Source: Larkinella bovis
GTDB lineage: Bacteria > Bacteroidota > Bacteroidia > Cytophagales > Spirosomataceae
Reading direction: 5' to 3'
NCBI RefSeq assembly: GCF_042655385.1
Contig: NZ_JBHSMA010000001.1
Coordinates: forward strand, 310,001-374,000
DNA length: 64,000 nt
Part shown: piece after piece, positions 9,143 to 16,988 of the stretch
How positions within the stretch are numbered: the first letter of the stretch is position 1
Layout of the letters: each line of letters begins with the position of its first letter
Notes under the pieces: generated by a model
What the model was told of the DNA's origin: nothing
Seen by the model: the letters and a program-made list of their open reading frames with translations, nothing else
Databases searched by the model: none
Program-made: the position numbers and the translations under genes

Positions 9143-9174
9143 TTGGTAAAGAAACCGTATGAATGATCCGAATA

Positions 9175-9229
9175 CCTGCTGAATAAGGAACCATTTCGCC
9201 GTTTCGGGGACTGTTCCTTATTCAGCAGG
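9175..9229. terminator. Long perfect inverted repeat between convergent genes
   Basis: CCTGCTGAATAAGGAAC (9175-9191) and its exact reverse complement (9213-9229) flank a 21-base loop. There is no T-tract on either side. Its place between convergent ends at 9142 and 9240 suggests a bidirectional terminator or 3' end stem. Confidence 0.75.
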
Positions 9230-9239
9230 CCTGGTTGAT

Positions 9240-9692
9240 TTATTCCGTAGCGTTCCGCAACGTGGCAATTTGGTCGCGGGTCTGGCGGAGTTCGTCCAGT
9301 TGTGTGCTGAGCGTCTGGCGGATGTAGGAAGGAATTTCCTCTTCTTCCAGCACTTCTTCGTATTCTTCCACGGCGGCATTTTCGCCAAATACGCAGGACT
9401 CCAGCACCGTATGGCGGTCTTTTCCGGTAAACGCCGACTTTATGTCGATCCAGGCCCGGTGAATTTTGCTCCCCGCGCTGGTTTCTTCAATGCCCGGGAC
9501 CTCCCCGCCCATGCGAACAATGTTGTCGGCCAGCTCGCTCCGGAATTTCCGGCTTTGTGAGGTCAGGTTTTTGAAAAGGGATGCCAGTTCGGTGTCCTCA
9601 ATATCTTCAGCGGCTTTTTCAAAACCGTTGATGCGGTCGTTATTGATTTTGACCAGGTCGTTGAGCGAGTCAACAATTTCGTCGTTTGTCAT
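9240..9692 (-). CDS. PA2169-family four-helix-bundle protein (DUF2383)
   Basis: A 150-residue protein with the pattern of the DUF2383/PA2169 family: an N-terminal helix with NDLVKINNDRINGFEKAAED, then SQSRKFRSELADNIVRMGGE, and an acidic helix near residues 105-120 (GENAAVEEYEEVLEEEEI). The family has a ferritin-like four-helix fold and is often stress induced. Glutamates typical of diiron sites are present, but metal binding is not proven. Monocistronic; the start codon is at 9692. Confidence 0.85.
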   Translation of the reverse strand: MTNDEIVDSLNDLVKINNDRINGFEKAAEDIEDTELASLFKNLTSQSRKFRSELADNIVRMGGEVPGIEETSAGSKIHRAWIDIKSAFTGKDRHTVLESCVFGENAAVEEYEEVLEEEEIPSYIRQTLSTQLDELRQTRDQIATLRNATE

Positions 9693-9891
9693 GATGGTTT
9701 TGTTTGCTTGAGTAATATGATTTTAACCGCATCGGATGCCGAATGTTTATTAAAAAATCGTTACTCAAACCGGGAGAAAGCGGAGGTACGGGCGTAGGTT
9801 AGACGTCGCGGATGAGCCGCTGATGGTGAGAAATGCAGGGCGGCTGGCTTCGTCGCTGGAGCCGGAAGCCAGGGCCAGGAGCCGTTTGTTC

Positions 9892-11193
9892 TTACTCCTC
9901 CGCTTTGACGATCTGAAGCCTCACCAGATCAATCCGGGCTTCGTTCATCGACAGAATGGTAAACGTAAACGGTGGCATTTCGATGACGTCATTGACATCC
10001 GGAATCTCACCGTTGACGGCTAATATTAAACCACCCAGCGTATCATAATCGCCCTCCGGGATGTTCCAGCCGTACTTTTCATTCAGGCTTTCGATCTCAT
10101 GCCGGGCGCTCAGCAGCCAGGTTGTTTCGTCCAGCTGGCGTTCATCCCAGTCTTCGTTGATATCGTATTCGTCCTGAATTTCTCCGAAAATTTCTTCCAC
10201 CAGGTCCTCGACGCTGACCAACCCGGAGGTGCCGCCAAACTCATCGACCACCAGGGCCAGACTTTTGCGTTCGGCCAGAAATTTTTCAAGTAACAACCGG
10301 GCGGGCATGCTGTCAGGGACGACGCGGATGGGCGTCAGAATGCTTTCAATCGTTTGCGGTTTTTGGAAAAGGGCCAGCGCGTGGCAATAGCCGATGACAT
10401 TGTCGAGGTTATCGCGGTAGACGATAATCTTGGAATGTCCGCTTTCCTGGAAACAGCGTTTTAACTCCTCAATACTATCTTCAACATCAACCGCCGTGAT
10501 ATCGGTCCGGGGAATCATGCAGTCGCGAACGGACACATTCCGGAAGTCGATGGCGTTGTTGAGTATTTCGGTATCAATATCGATGTTGACGTCCTCCTGG
10601 TTGTCGTGGTCGGTCTGCTTCTGCTGGTTAAACTGCTGGAGGTAATGGTTTAAATCGATCAGTCCGAAAACCGGCCGGATTTCGGAATACTGGCTGCCGG
10701 GAATGATTTTCACAATGCCTTTGGTCAGCCAGACCATCAGCCGGACAACCGGCGCAATGGCCTTGTAAATGACCCAGATCGGAATCGCCAGTCGCTCCAT
10801 GAAAGCGTCGGGATGGATGAGCGCCAGGCTTTTGGGGACATAGTCCGCAAACGGCATGAAGAGAAACGTCAGCAGGAACGTCTCGATAACAATCAGCGTA
10901 ACCGGATGGGTAAACAGTTCGGGGAGGTACGTGGCCAGGAGCGGATTCAGAACCGTCACCCCCAAAACGCCGTACAGGACCAGGAAAAGCGTATTTCCGG
11001 TGAGCGTTGTTCCCACGAAGAGGATGGGCTGTTTCAGAAAGGCGGAAACCAGTTTCTCGCCCAATGGCCCCTGTTTGCTGTGCAGTTCGAAGTAGAGCCG
11101 GTTAACCGACTGATACGCCATCTCGACCGCCGAGAAAAAACCGGCCAGTACCAGGGCTACGAGTGCGCCAAGCAGAATGCTGTATGATTCCAT
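9892..11193 (-). CDS. CNNM/CorC-type membrane protein with CBS pair (hemolysin family)
   Basis: A 433-residue protein with three parts: an N-terminal DUF21/CNNM membrane domain with about four hydrophobic segments (SAVEMAYQSVNRL, LPELFTHPVTLIVIETFLL), a CBS-domain pair at about residues 205-330 (VRDCMIPRTDITAVD, LALVVDEFGGTSGLVSVEDLVEEIFGEI), and a C-terminal CorC_HlyC domain ending DLVRLQIVKAEE. The family is linked to divalent cation transport, and GldE of gliding Bacteroidota belongs to it; no gld genes are adjacent, so I do not assign that name. It lies behind the ccm genes on the same strand, past the inverted repeat at 11207-11277. Confidence 0.85.
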   Translation of the reverse strand: MESYSILLGALVALVLAGFFSAVEMAYQSVNRLYFELHSKQGPLGEKLVSAFLKQPILFVGTTLTGNTLFLVLYGVLGVTVLNPLLATYLPELFTHPVTLIVIETFLLTFLFMPFADYVPKSLALIHPDAFMERLAIPIWVIYKAIAPVVRLMVWLTKGIVKIIPGSQYSEIRPVFGLIDLNHYLQQFNQQKQTDHDNQEDVNIDIDTEILNNAIDFRNVSVRDCMIPRTDITAVDVEDSIEELKRCFQESGHSKIIVYRDNLDNVIGYCHALALFQKPQTIESILTPIRVVPDSMPARLLLEKFLAERKSLALVVDEFGGTSGLVSVEDLVEEIFGEIQDEYDINEDWDERQLDETTWLLSARHEIESLNEKYGWNIPEGDYDTLGGLILAVNGEIPDVNDVIEMPPFTFTILSMNEARIDLVRLQIVKAEE

Positions 11194-11206
11194 AGCATCA
11201 GAACTC

Positions 11207-11277
11207 GGATTACCCCGGTGAAAGGATGGACAGAACGGGAGACGGAATCCCGGTTCATCCTTTCATCGGGGTAATCC
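11207..11277. repeat. Long inverted repeat between the ccmF-linked small gene and the CNNM gene
   Basis: Arms 11207-11228 and 11256-11277 match at 21 of 22 positions; the single difference would be a wobble pair in one strand's RNA. The loop is 27 bases, with a smaller CGGGA/TCCCG stem inside. No T-tract. It separates the end of the cytochrome-maturation genes from the CNNM gene, so it probably acts as terminator or processing stem. Confidence 0.75.
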
Positions 11278-11281
11278 CCGT

Positions 11282-11509
11282 TCAGGACTTTTTTTTCTTT
11301 CGTTTGGTTGCTTTCACCGGAACCGCCGGTTTTCGACCGGGCGGATTCAGGCGTTGGCCACGAACATACAGAAAACCCAGCAAAAACGCCAGACACAGCA
11401 TAAGCAGCCAGTAATGTTCGCGAAACGTGCCCGTCCGGCGGAACTCCAGCACCCACAGAATCAAACAACCGAGCGAAAGAGCGCCCAGAATGGTTTCAGG
11501 AATTTTCAT
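11282..11509 (-). CDS. Small membrane protein coupled to ccmF
   Basis: A 75-residue protein with one or two membrane segments (ILGALSLGCLILWVLEF; YWLLMLCLAFLLGFLYV) and a very basic C-terminus (KATKRKKKKS). Its ATG overlaps the ccmF stop by four bases (ATGA), so translation is probably coupled to ccmF. No family recognised. Its position suggests a part in haem handling or assembly, but a chance operon member is possible. Confidence 0.65.
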   Translation of the reverse strand: MKIPETILGALSLGCLILWVLEFRRTGTFREHYWLLMLCLAFLLGFLYVRGQRLNPPGRKPAVPVKATKRKKKKS

Positions 11510-14154
11510 ACGCGATTGACAGAAGGCTTACCGACCGGAGCCGGTTTCTTTTTGTCCCGCGTTTTGGTAAACTCAATATAGCGACGGATGGCGGCCATCG
11601 AAAAACCGAGCACCAGCACAAACGTGCCGATCCAGAGCAGGTTAATGAACGGCATTTCCTTGGCTTTCATGACGATATAATCCCGCTGTGTCGTATTGGC
11701 CGAGAAGGTAAATAAACCGGTTCGGGGATCGATTTCGTCGAGTTGAATCCGCAGACCGAGTTCTTCATTCGTTTCCGATTTTCGGCCAACCATGCGGTCT
11801 TTGATGATAAAAGCCGGTTTTAACACGTATTCGCGTTCCTTGTCAAGTACCCGGATAACGGCCTTCACGGCCGCATCGTTCGGCCCCAGCGGAGTGCCTT
11901 CGACGTCGCGGGTTTGCTCGATATTGTCAAAAACCGCTACGTAATCGTTGACAAAAAACGTATCCCTTGGCGCAATCCGGTAGGTTTCCGTGGGACTCCA
12001 GGTATCTTCGCTGTTGGGATCGGGCACCGTTGCAACGTAGGTGTACAAGTCCTTGCCGGGCATGCGCCGGATATCCGGCGAGGGCAGAAAACCGCCCGCG
12101 CCCATTTGCTCGTTGATCTGTCCGCGCGGAAAGAGGGTAAACACCTTGCCATCCGGTTCGCGGTATTCGACTTCGTAATACGTATTTTCGGGGTGCAGCG
12201 CGACGGTATCGCCTTTTTTATGGTAAAGTTTGCCCTGTTGTTCGATATCCCGCAGGGCCACGCCATGATAACTGAATTCCGGGCTGGCCCCCACCAGCGG
12301 CTCCACCCAATTGCGGGGCACGTAGTCGGGAACGTCACGGATTTCAATCCGCTGACCCCGGTAGGTCAGCAAATAACCGCTCATTTTTTGCGGTTGATTC
12401 AGCCACAAAATGACATTCTCTTTGTTCTCCTTGTTGTCATTTTTCGTGAAATCTTCGCTCTTCGAAATCAACATACCGGTATTGTTGAGCGATACGATTT
12501 TGGAGTAGCCCGACGAAAACAGCACGCCGATCAGCATCAGCGCGGCTCCAATATGCGCCACGGCTCCGCCTGATAACCGGTAATTTCCGCGAACAACGCC
12601 CCACAAAATGCTGAGGTTAGCGACGATGGCAAAAACCGAAGTCGTGAGCAGGGCCATGAAGGCTGGTTTGGTGATTTTCCCGGCGGCAATCAGGCCACCA
12701 CTAATCAGGAGCGCTACGACAGCCGGCGCGATCAGGGCGTTCAGGTTGTTTTTACCGGTTTTCCGCCACCAGACAAATTGCCCGATTCCCGTCAGGGCGG
12801 CAATGGCGGAGAAAAACCAGATCTGGAATTTGTTATAATGCGCCACCTGATCGGCGGGCATGGCAATGTTCGGGCTAAAACCGAAGGCTTCCCCAATCTT
12901 GTTATAAACCGGGAAGGAGGTGGTATTTAGTACCTGAAAACCGGCCAGACAAAGCACGATGGCTCCGATGAACAGCCAGAATTCGCGGGAATAAACCGAG
13001 GTTTCTTCTTCGTCCTTTTCGATCAGTTTCCATTTCACGGCAATCAGCGCGATGGCCAGTACCACAAACACCAGCATGTAAATCAGCAATTGCCCCGATA
13101 GCCCCAAGTCCGTGAACGAGTGAACCGACGCGTTGCCTAATATCCCGCTGCGTGTCAGGAAGGTGGAGTACAGAATCAGCAGAAAACAGGCGACGGACAA
13201 AATAATGGCGGTCTTTAAACCCGTCGAACTCTTCTTGGCGATCAGCATGGCGTGAATGGCCGCAATGAGAACCAGCCACGGCACCAGCACCGAGTTTTCC
13301 ACCGGATCCCAGTTCCAGTAGCCCCCAAAGTTGAGGGTTTCGTAGGCCCAGTAACCGCCCATCAAAATCCCGACCCCCAGCACCATGGCCGAAAACAATG
13401 CCCAGGGGAGGGCGGGGCGCATCCATTCTTTCGGTTCGTTTTTCCATAAACCGGCAATACAGAAGGCAAACGGAATCAGGGTGGTAGCGTAACCGAGGAA
13501 CAGCGTTGGCGGGTGAATCACCATCCAGTAGTTTTGCAGCAGCGGGTTCATGCCCTTGCCGTCTTCCGGAATGTAGTTGGGATTGCTGGTGAAAATGGGC
13601 ATATCGGAGAGGGCTTCCCGCAATAGCAAAAACGGCGAACTTCCGATTTTGAAGCTATCGCCAAACACCACACCCAGAATCATCGAGGCCAGAAACGCCT
13701 GAACCAGCGCAAAAACCGTCATCATCGGCGCTTCCCACTGGCGCGCCCCCTGGCTGCGCGGGCGATCATCGCGGTTGGTGTAAATCAGGACCACCCCCAG
13801 TATCGCGTTCCAGAACAGCCAGAGCAGAAAACTCCCTTCCTGACCGTGCCAGAAACTGGAAATGATGTACTCGGTGGGCAGGGCGCGCGAGGAGTAGTTC
13901 CAGGCGTAGTGGTATTCGAAATAGTTATTGGAAATGATGTAAAATAGGCAGCCGACAATCCCCATAATCGCCAGGCCGTGGACAAAAAACGCGCCCCGGG
14001 CCAACCAGCGCCATTGGGTTAATTCTGTTTTATTCTGGAGCCAATCAGTCCCCGCCAACGAAATCCGCAGGTAGGCGAACGTTGATATCAGGGCCGTTAC
14101 AAAAGAAAGGATGACAAAAAGGTGACCAATTTCACCGGGTGTCGTATGAATCAT
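11506..14154 (-). CDS. ccmF: Cytochrome c haem lyase subunit CcmF (CcsA family)
   Basis: An 882-residue polytopic membrane protein. It contains the tryptophan-rich haem-handling motif in the form GGYWNWDPVENSVLVPW near residue 275, many transmembrane helices, and a large periplasmic region before the last membrane segment (about residues 620-830). CcmF attaches haem from CcmE to apocytochrome c. It is the last main gene of the ccmB-C-D-E-F cluster, 94 bases after ccmE. The first W of the canonical WWxWD is Y here. Confidence 0.92.
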   Translation of the reverse strand: MIHTTPGEIGHLFVILSFVTALISTFAYLRISLAGTDWLQNKTELTQWRWLARGAFFVHGLAIMGIVGCLFYIISNNYFEYHYAWNYSSRALPTEYIISSFWHGQEGSFLLWLFWNAILGVVLIYTNRDDRPRSQGARQWEAPMMTVFALVQAFLASMILGVVFGDSFKIGSSPFLLLREALSDMPIFTSNPNYIPEDGKGMNPLLQNYWMVIHPPTLFLGYATTLIPFAFCIAGLWKNEPKEWMRPALPWALFSAMVLGVGILMGGYWAYETLNFGGYWNWDPVENSVLVPWLVLIAAIHAMLIAKKSSTGLKTAIILSVACFLLILYSTFLTRSGILGNASVHSFTDLGLSGQLLIYMLVFVVLAIALIAVKWKLIEKDEEETSVYSREFWLFIGAIVLCLAGFQVLNTTSFPVYNKIGEAFGFSPNIAMPADQVAHYNKFQIWFFSAIAALTGIGQFVWWRKTGKNNLNALIAPAVVALLISGGLIAAGKITKPAFMALLTTSVFAIVANLSILWGVVRGNYRLSGGAVAHIGAALMLIGVLFSSGYSKIVSLNNTGMLISKSEDFTKNDNKENKENVILWLNQPQKMSGYLLTYRGQRIEIRDVPDYVPRNWVEPLVGASPEFSYHGVALRDIEQQGKLYHKKGDTVALHPENTYYEVEYREPDGKVFTLFPRGQINEQMGAGGFLPSPDIRRMPGKDLYTYVATVPDPNSEDTWSPTETYRIAPRDTFFVNDYVAVFDNIEQTRDVEGTPLGPNDAAVKAVIRVLDKEREYVLKPAFIIKDRMVGRKSETNEELGLRIQLDEIDPRTGLFTFSANTTQRDYIVMKAKEMPFINLLWIGTFVLVLGFSMAAIRRYIEFTKTRDKKKPAPVGKPSVNRV

Positions 14155-14248
14155 GCTTGAATCGCTTTCATGGTCATCGGGTTAAAAAACTATACGGCTA
14201 GCTGGGTACACCTTCCAGCCATTCAGGCTTTTAACCGTCCAAAATCGT

Positions 14249-14689
14249 CTAAATAGTTGCTTTTTTTGCTTCGTACTCCTTCGTTTCCAGTTTGTTTTCC
14301 TGGTACTTCGACGGGCATTTCAACAGAATTTTATCGGCGCGGAAATGATCACCATCCATGCTACCGATCACGACCACCTGCTCCGACCGGTCGAAATCCT
14401 GCGGTTTGGGGGCGTTATACACCACTTTCTGGGTGTGGTTTTCGTTATCGACCAGCGTAAATTCAAAACGATTGGGGTCAATCTGCGGCTGATAGACCAT
14501 ATTGGTAATCTGGCCGCTTGCGTCTTTGGTCAATTTCCCCACCACGTGCACCCCGTCTTTTTCGCCACTTTGGGCCATTTCGGCGGCCTGCGTAAAGGTG
14601 ACGTAAGAACTGGCGTCGCCTGCGGTTGAAATAATGATTCCGATGGCGATGGCAATGATAATAATACCTATAATATGTGTCTTTTTCAT
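14249..14689 (-). CDS. ccmE: Cytochrome c maturation haem chaperone CcmE, CxxxY variant
   Basis: A 146-residue protein: an N-terminal membrane anchor (HIIGIIIIAIAIGIIIS), then an OB-fold periplasmic domain (VVGKLTKDASGQITNMVYQP; FTLVDNENHTQKVVYN; VVVIGSMDGDHFRADKILLKCPSKYQE). Classical CcmE binds haem through His in HxxxY. Here the matching motif is KCPSKY, that is CxxxY, as known for a CcmE subtype in some Desulfovibrio and archaea. Between ccmD and ccmF on the same strand. Confidence 0.93.
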   Translation of the reverse strand: MKKTHIIGIIIIAIAIGIIISTAGDASSYVTFTQAAEMAQSGEKDGVHVVGKLTKDASGQITNMVYQPQIDPNRFEFTLVDNENHTQKVVYNAPKPQDFDRSEQVVVIGSMDGDHFRADKILLKCPSKYQENKLETKEYEAKKATI

Positions 14690-14769
14690 CTTTTGTTCTG
14701 AAAATAAAGAAGTTAGGCAAAAGGTAAAGAGAAAATCCCGTCTTTACACTCGTGTCTTATCCCACACGG

Positions 14770-14979
14770 CTATTTCAAAATCTCCTTTTCCAGTTTGCTG
14801 ATTTTGGTATCAAGCCGGATGAGATACAGAATTAAACCCGCAAACGTGACCAGAAAAACCGCCACGACGACCCAGATCTTTCCATCAGCCCGGAGCCGGT
14901 CAGCCATCTCAATTTCCTGAGCCTGGCTGCTGAACGACAGCAACATCAAAAAGCAGAGAACGAGGAGTTTATGTATCAT
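14770..14979 (-). CDS. ccmD: CcmD-like small membrane protein
   Basis: A 69-residue protein with a signal peptide (MIHKLLVLCFLMLLSFSSQAQ), a short linker, one transmembrane helix (WVVVAVFLVTFAGLILYLI) and a charged C-terminal helix (LDTKISKLEKEILK). CcmD-type proteins help release holo-CcmE from CcmC. Position between ccmC and ccmE and the shape support the name; sequence identity in this family is weak. The cleavable N-terminal signal is the Bacteroidota form. Confidence 0.75.
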   Translation of the reverse strand: MIHKLLVLCFLMLLSFSSQAQEIEMADRLRADGKIWVVVAVFLVTFAGLILYLIRLDTKISKLEKEILK

Positions 14980-15021
14980 TCTAGTGAGTAGTGTAAAGTG
15001 GTAACAAGTTTTAAAGGGTAA

Positions 15022-15720
15022 TCATTCCGCCGTTGAATGGGCTTTGGGTTGCGGATCGTTGACGTTATCCAGCCGATCGCTCAACCGGCGCAGGCGTACG
15101 CGCAGTTGGGTAATCCAGACACCCAGTAATGTCATACCGATCACGCTCGGATACAGCACCAGCCGCATCCGGTTGTCCATGTCGTACTGGCCGAAAGCCG
15201 GATTTCCGCCGTTCCCCGGATGCAGCGAATCGGTCAGGCGCGGCAGTACGAAAATGAGCGGCACAAAGACCGCAAAGGCAAAAATGTTATAAATCGCCGA
15301 AATCCGGGCCCGGCGCAGTTCATCGTCAAACGAATTGCGCAGAATCAGGTAGGCAAAATACATGAGCATCCCAACCGCCACGCTGTTCAGTTTGGGGTCG
15401 TTCGGCCAGGGATCTCCCCAGGTAACCGTCGCCCAGAGCGAACCCGTTGCGCAACCCAGAAGGCCGTATAAAATGGCGGTATTGGCAAATTCAACGGACA
15501 CATGATCGTCTTTCAGCTGTCCTTTCCGCAGGTACCGAATGGCGAAAACCATGGAGGTGAACATCAGAATGAGCATCGAAAACCACAGGGGCACGTGGAA
15601 ATAAACGTTGCGAATGCTTTCATTCAGAATGGGTTGACGCGGAACGTCGCCCAGCAAACCGACCCAGATCACGTACGTCATAATCACGACGCCCAGGGCT
15701 TTCCACCAATGTTTTTTCAT
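15022..15720 (-). CDS. ccmC: Haem exporter / cytochrome c biogenesis protein CcmC (CcsA family)
   Basis: A 232-residue protein with about six membrane helices starting MKKHWWKALG. The tryptophan-rich segment is divergent (TGSLWATVTWGDPWPNDPKL) compared with the usual WGTWWVWD. Conserved histidines flank it (NVYFHVPLW, LHPGNGG). CcmC loads haem onto CcmE. I choose the ATG at 15720; the longer frame to 15771 overlaps ccmB. It follows ccmB by 7 bases. Confidence 0.9.
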   Translation of the reverse strand: MKKHWWKALGVVIMTYVIWVGLLGDVPRQPILNESIRNVYFHVPLWFSMLILMFTSMVFAIRYLRKGQLKDDHVSVEFANTAILYGLLGCATGSLWATVTWGDPWPNDPKLNSVAVGMLMYFAYLILRNSFDDELRRARISAIYNIFAFAVFVPLIFVLPRLTDSLHPGNGGNPAFGQYDMDNRMRLVLYPSVIGMTLLGVWITQLRVRLRRLSDRLDNVNDPQPKAHSTAE

Positions 15721-15727
15721 AGTCTTT

Positions 15728-16396
15728 TTAACTTCTCCACAAAAAGGGAAATAACATGACCGATAACACAAGCACGATGGCGTCGATCGCTAGTAAAGTA
15801 CCGATTTCGTCGATGCTAACGCTACGGTCTAATCCATCAAGTGCATTTTTTGATACCCGAATCAGCATAAGTAGCAGCGGAAGCACCACCGGGAAACCCA
15901 GCACGGCCATCAGCGTTGCGCTGTTCTCGGCTTTGGCGGCAATACCGGCCACCAGCGTCAGCGAAGCCGCAAAACCGATAGCCCCCAGAAACAGATTAAC
16001 GATGAACAGGGGCATATCCATATCCTGACCCGGAACGCCCATGACCAGCGTATAAATGAAAAAACCCAGACCTGCCAGCACCAGCATCAGCAGGGTGTTG
16101 TACACAATTTTTGAAATGATGATTTTCTGCGGACTGACCAGCGTGTAATAATACAAAAGCCGGCCGGAGCGTTCCTGAACGAAGCTTTTGGCGATGGCGT
16201 TGAAGGCCGTAAACAGCAAAATGATCCAGAACAGGGCGTTCCAGACCATCGGCGTCAACTGATTCCGGCGCAGACTGAAGCTCAGGTAACAGACAAAAAC
16301 CGTACTGACGATGTACAATAGCATTCCGTTCAGGGCGTACCGTTGCCGCCATTCGAGCCGGAATTCCTTGCCAATAAGTACACTAATCTGTTGCAT
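15728..16396 (-). CDS. ccmB: Haem exporter ABC permease CcmB
   Basis: A 222-residue permease with six predicted membrane helices. Family landmarks: an N-terminal QISVLIGKEFRLEWRQRYALN, SFVQERSGRLLYYYTLVSPQKIIISK, and an internal LVAGIAAKAENSATLMAVLGFPVVLPLLL. It forms the CcmAB haem-release ATPase with CcmA, but no ccmA lies next to it; upstream is a 303-base gap and then feoA in the opposite direction. First gene of the visible cluster. Confidence 0.92.
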   Translation of the reverse strand: MQQISVLIGKEFRLEWRQRYALNGMLLYIVSTVFVCYLSFSLRRNQLTPMVWNALFWIILLFTAFNAIAKSFVQERSGRLLYYYTLVSPQKIIISKIVYNTLLMLVLAGLGFFIYTLVMGVPGQDMDMPLFIVNLFLGAIGFAASLTLVAGIAAKAENSATLMAVLGFPVVLPLLLMLIRVSKNALDGLDRSVSIDEIGTLLAIDAIVLVLSVMLFPFLWRS

Positions 16397-16699
16397 CGCG
16401 CTATTCGTAGGGGTTTTGTACCCAAAAAATCTGATGATGGCAGAATTTTCTGCCGCCGTTTTTACCAGATTTTACAAAATTACAACACAAACCCCAGTTC
16501 CGCTCGCTAAAAATCCGGGTTTTTTCACGGACGGCCCTTGCCTGAAATGGAATGGGCGATAATTCGGCGAATCGATGACGTGCAACTATTTTTGCCGTTT
16601 GTGTTAATGGACTGAAAACTGGTTATTTTTAACCCCATTCTTGCAAAACCGGGTTGTGTCCTGTTAATTTGTAAAGGTTCTAAATAATGCGTGAGGTGT
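16397..16699. promoter_or_regulatory. Divergent intergenic region between ccmB and feoA
   Basis: 303 bases without a convincing gene. It should hold the promoters of the ccm cluster (minus) and of feoA (plus). I see one exact -7 box for the plus strand at 16587-16594. No clear Fur or DtxR box can be named by eye. A 41-codon ORF from 16438 to 16563 has no family features. Confidence 0.5.
16587..16594 (+). promoter_or_regulatory. Predicted -7 promoter box upstream of feoA
   Basis: TATTTTTG fits TAnnTTTG and is followed by CC. It ends 105 bases before the feoA ATG, leaving room for a leader. No -33 TTG is evident. Confidence 0.4.
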
Positions 16700-16945
16700 A
16701 TGGCAGATCGTAAAGAAGGAAGCCGCAGCGTGGCTGATTTAACCATTGGCGAAAAAGCCGTGATTCGCTCGTTTAGCGATCCGTGGATGTCGCTGAAGCT
16801 GCTCGAAATGGGCTGTTTGCCCGGCACGGAAGTGTCGCTTCACTGCAAAGCGCCACTCGGCGACCCTATTTGTTTAAACGTATCGGGCTATTGTCTGTCG
16901 ATGCGAAAGTCCGAAGCGGCCACCATTCTGGTCGAATCTCATTGA
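16700..16945 (+). CDS. feoA: Ferrous iron transport protein A
   Basis: An 81-residue SH3-like protein (MADRKEGSRSVADLTIGEKAVI...). It shows FeoA landmarks: LxxGExAVI, LLEMGCLPGTEVSLHCKAPLGDPICLNVSGYCLSMRKSEA. FeoA acts in the cytoplasm with the FeoB iron transporter. ATG 16700 is preferred over the GTG at 16691. feoB follows 43 bases downstream, with a hairpin in the gap. Confidence 0.9.
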   Translation: MADRKEGSRSVADLTIGEKAVIRSFSDPWMSLKLLEMGCLPGTEVSLHCKAPLGDPICLNVSGYCLSMRKSEAATILVESH

Positions 16946-16950
16946 ACGAT

Positions 16951-16975
16951 TCGTCGGCCTCTCCGACGGTTTTTA
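16951..16975 (+). terminator. Small hairpin with T-run between feoA and feoB
   Basis: CGTCGG (16952-16957) pairs with CCGACG (16963-16968) across a 5-base loop and is followed by GTTTTTA. It sits inside the feoA-feoB gap and could act as a partial terminator or attenuator that lowers feoB relative to feoA. Confidence 0.45.
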
Positions 16976-16988
16976 CTGTGCTGAATCA

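Noticed and set aside
11914..12573. 219-codon plus-strand ORF over ccmF
   Set aside because: Antisense shadow of ccmF; lacks membrane or other family features.
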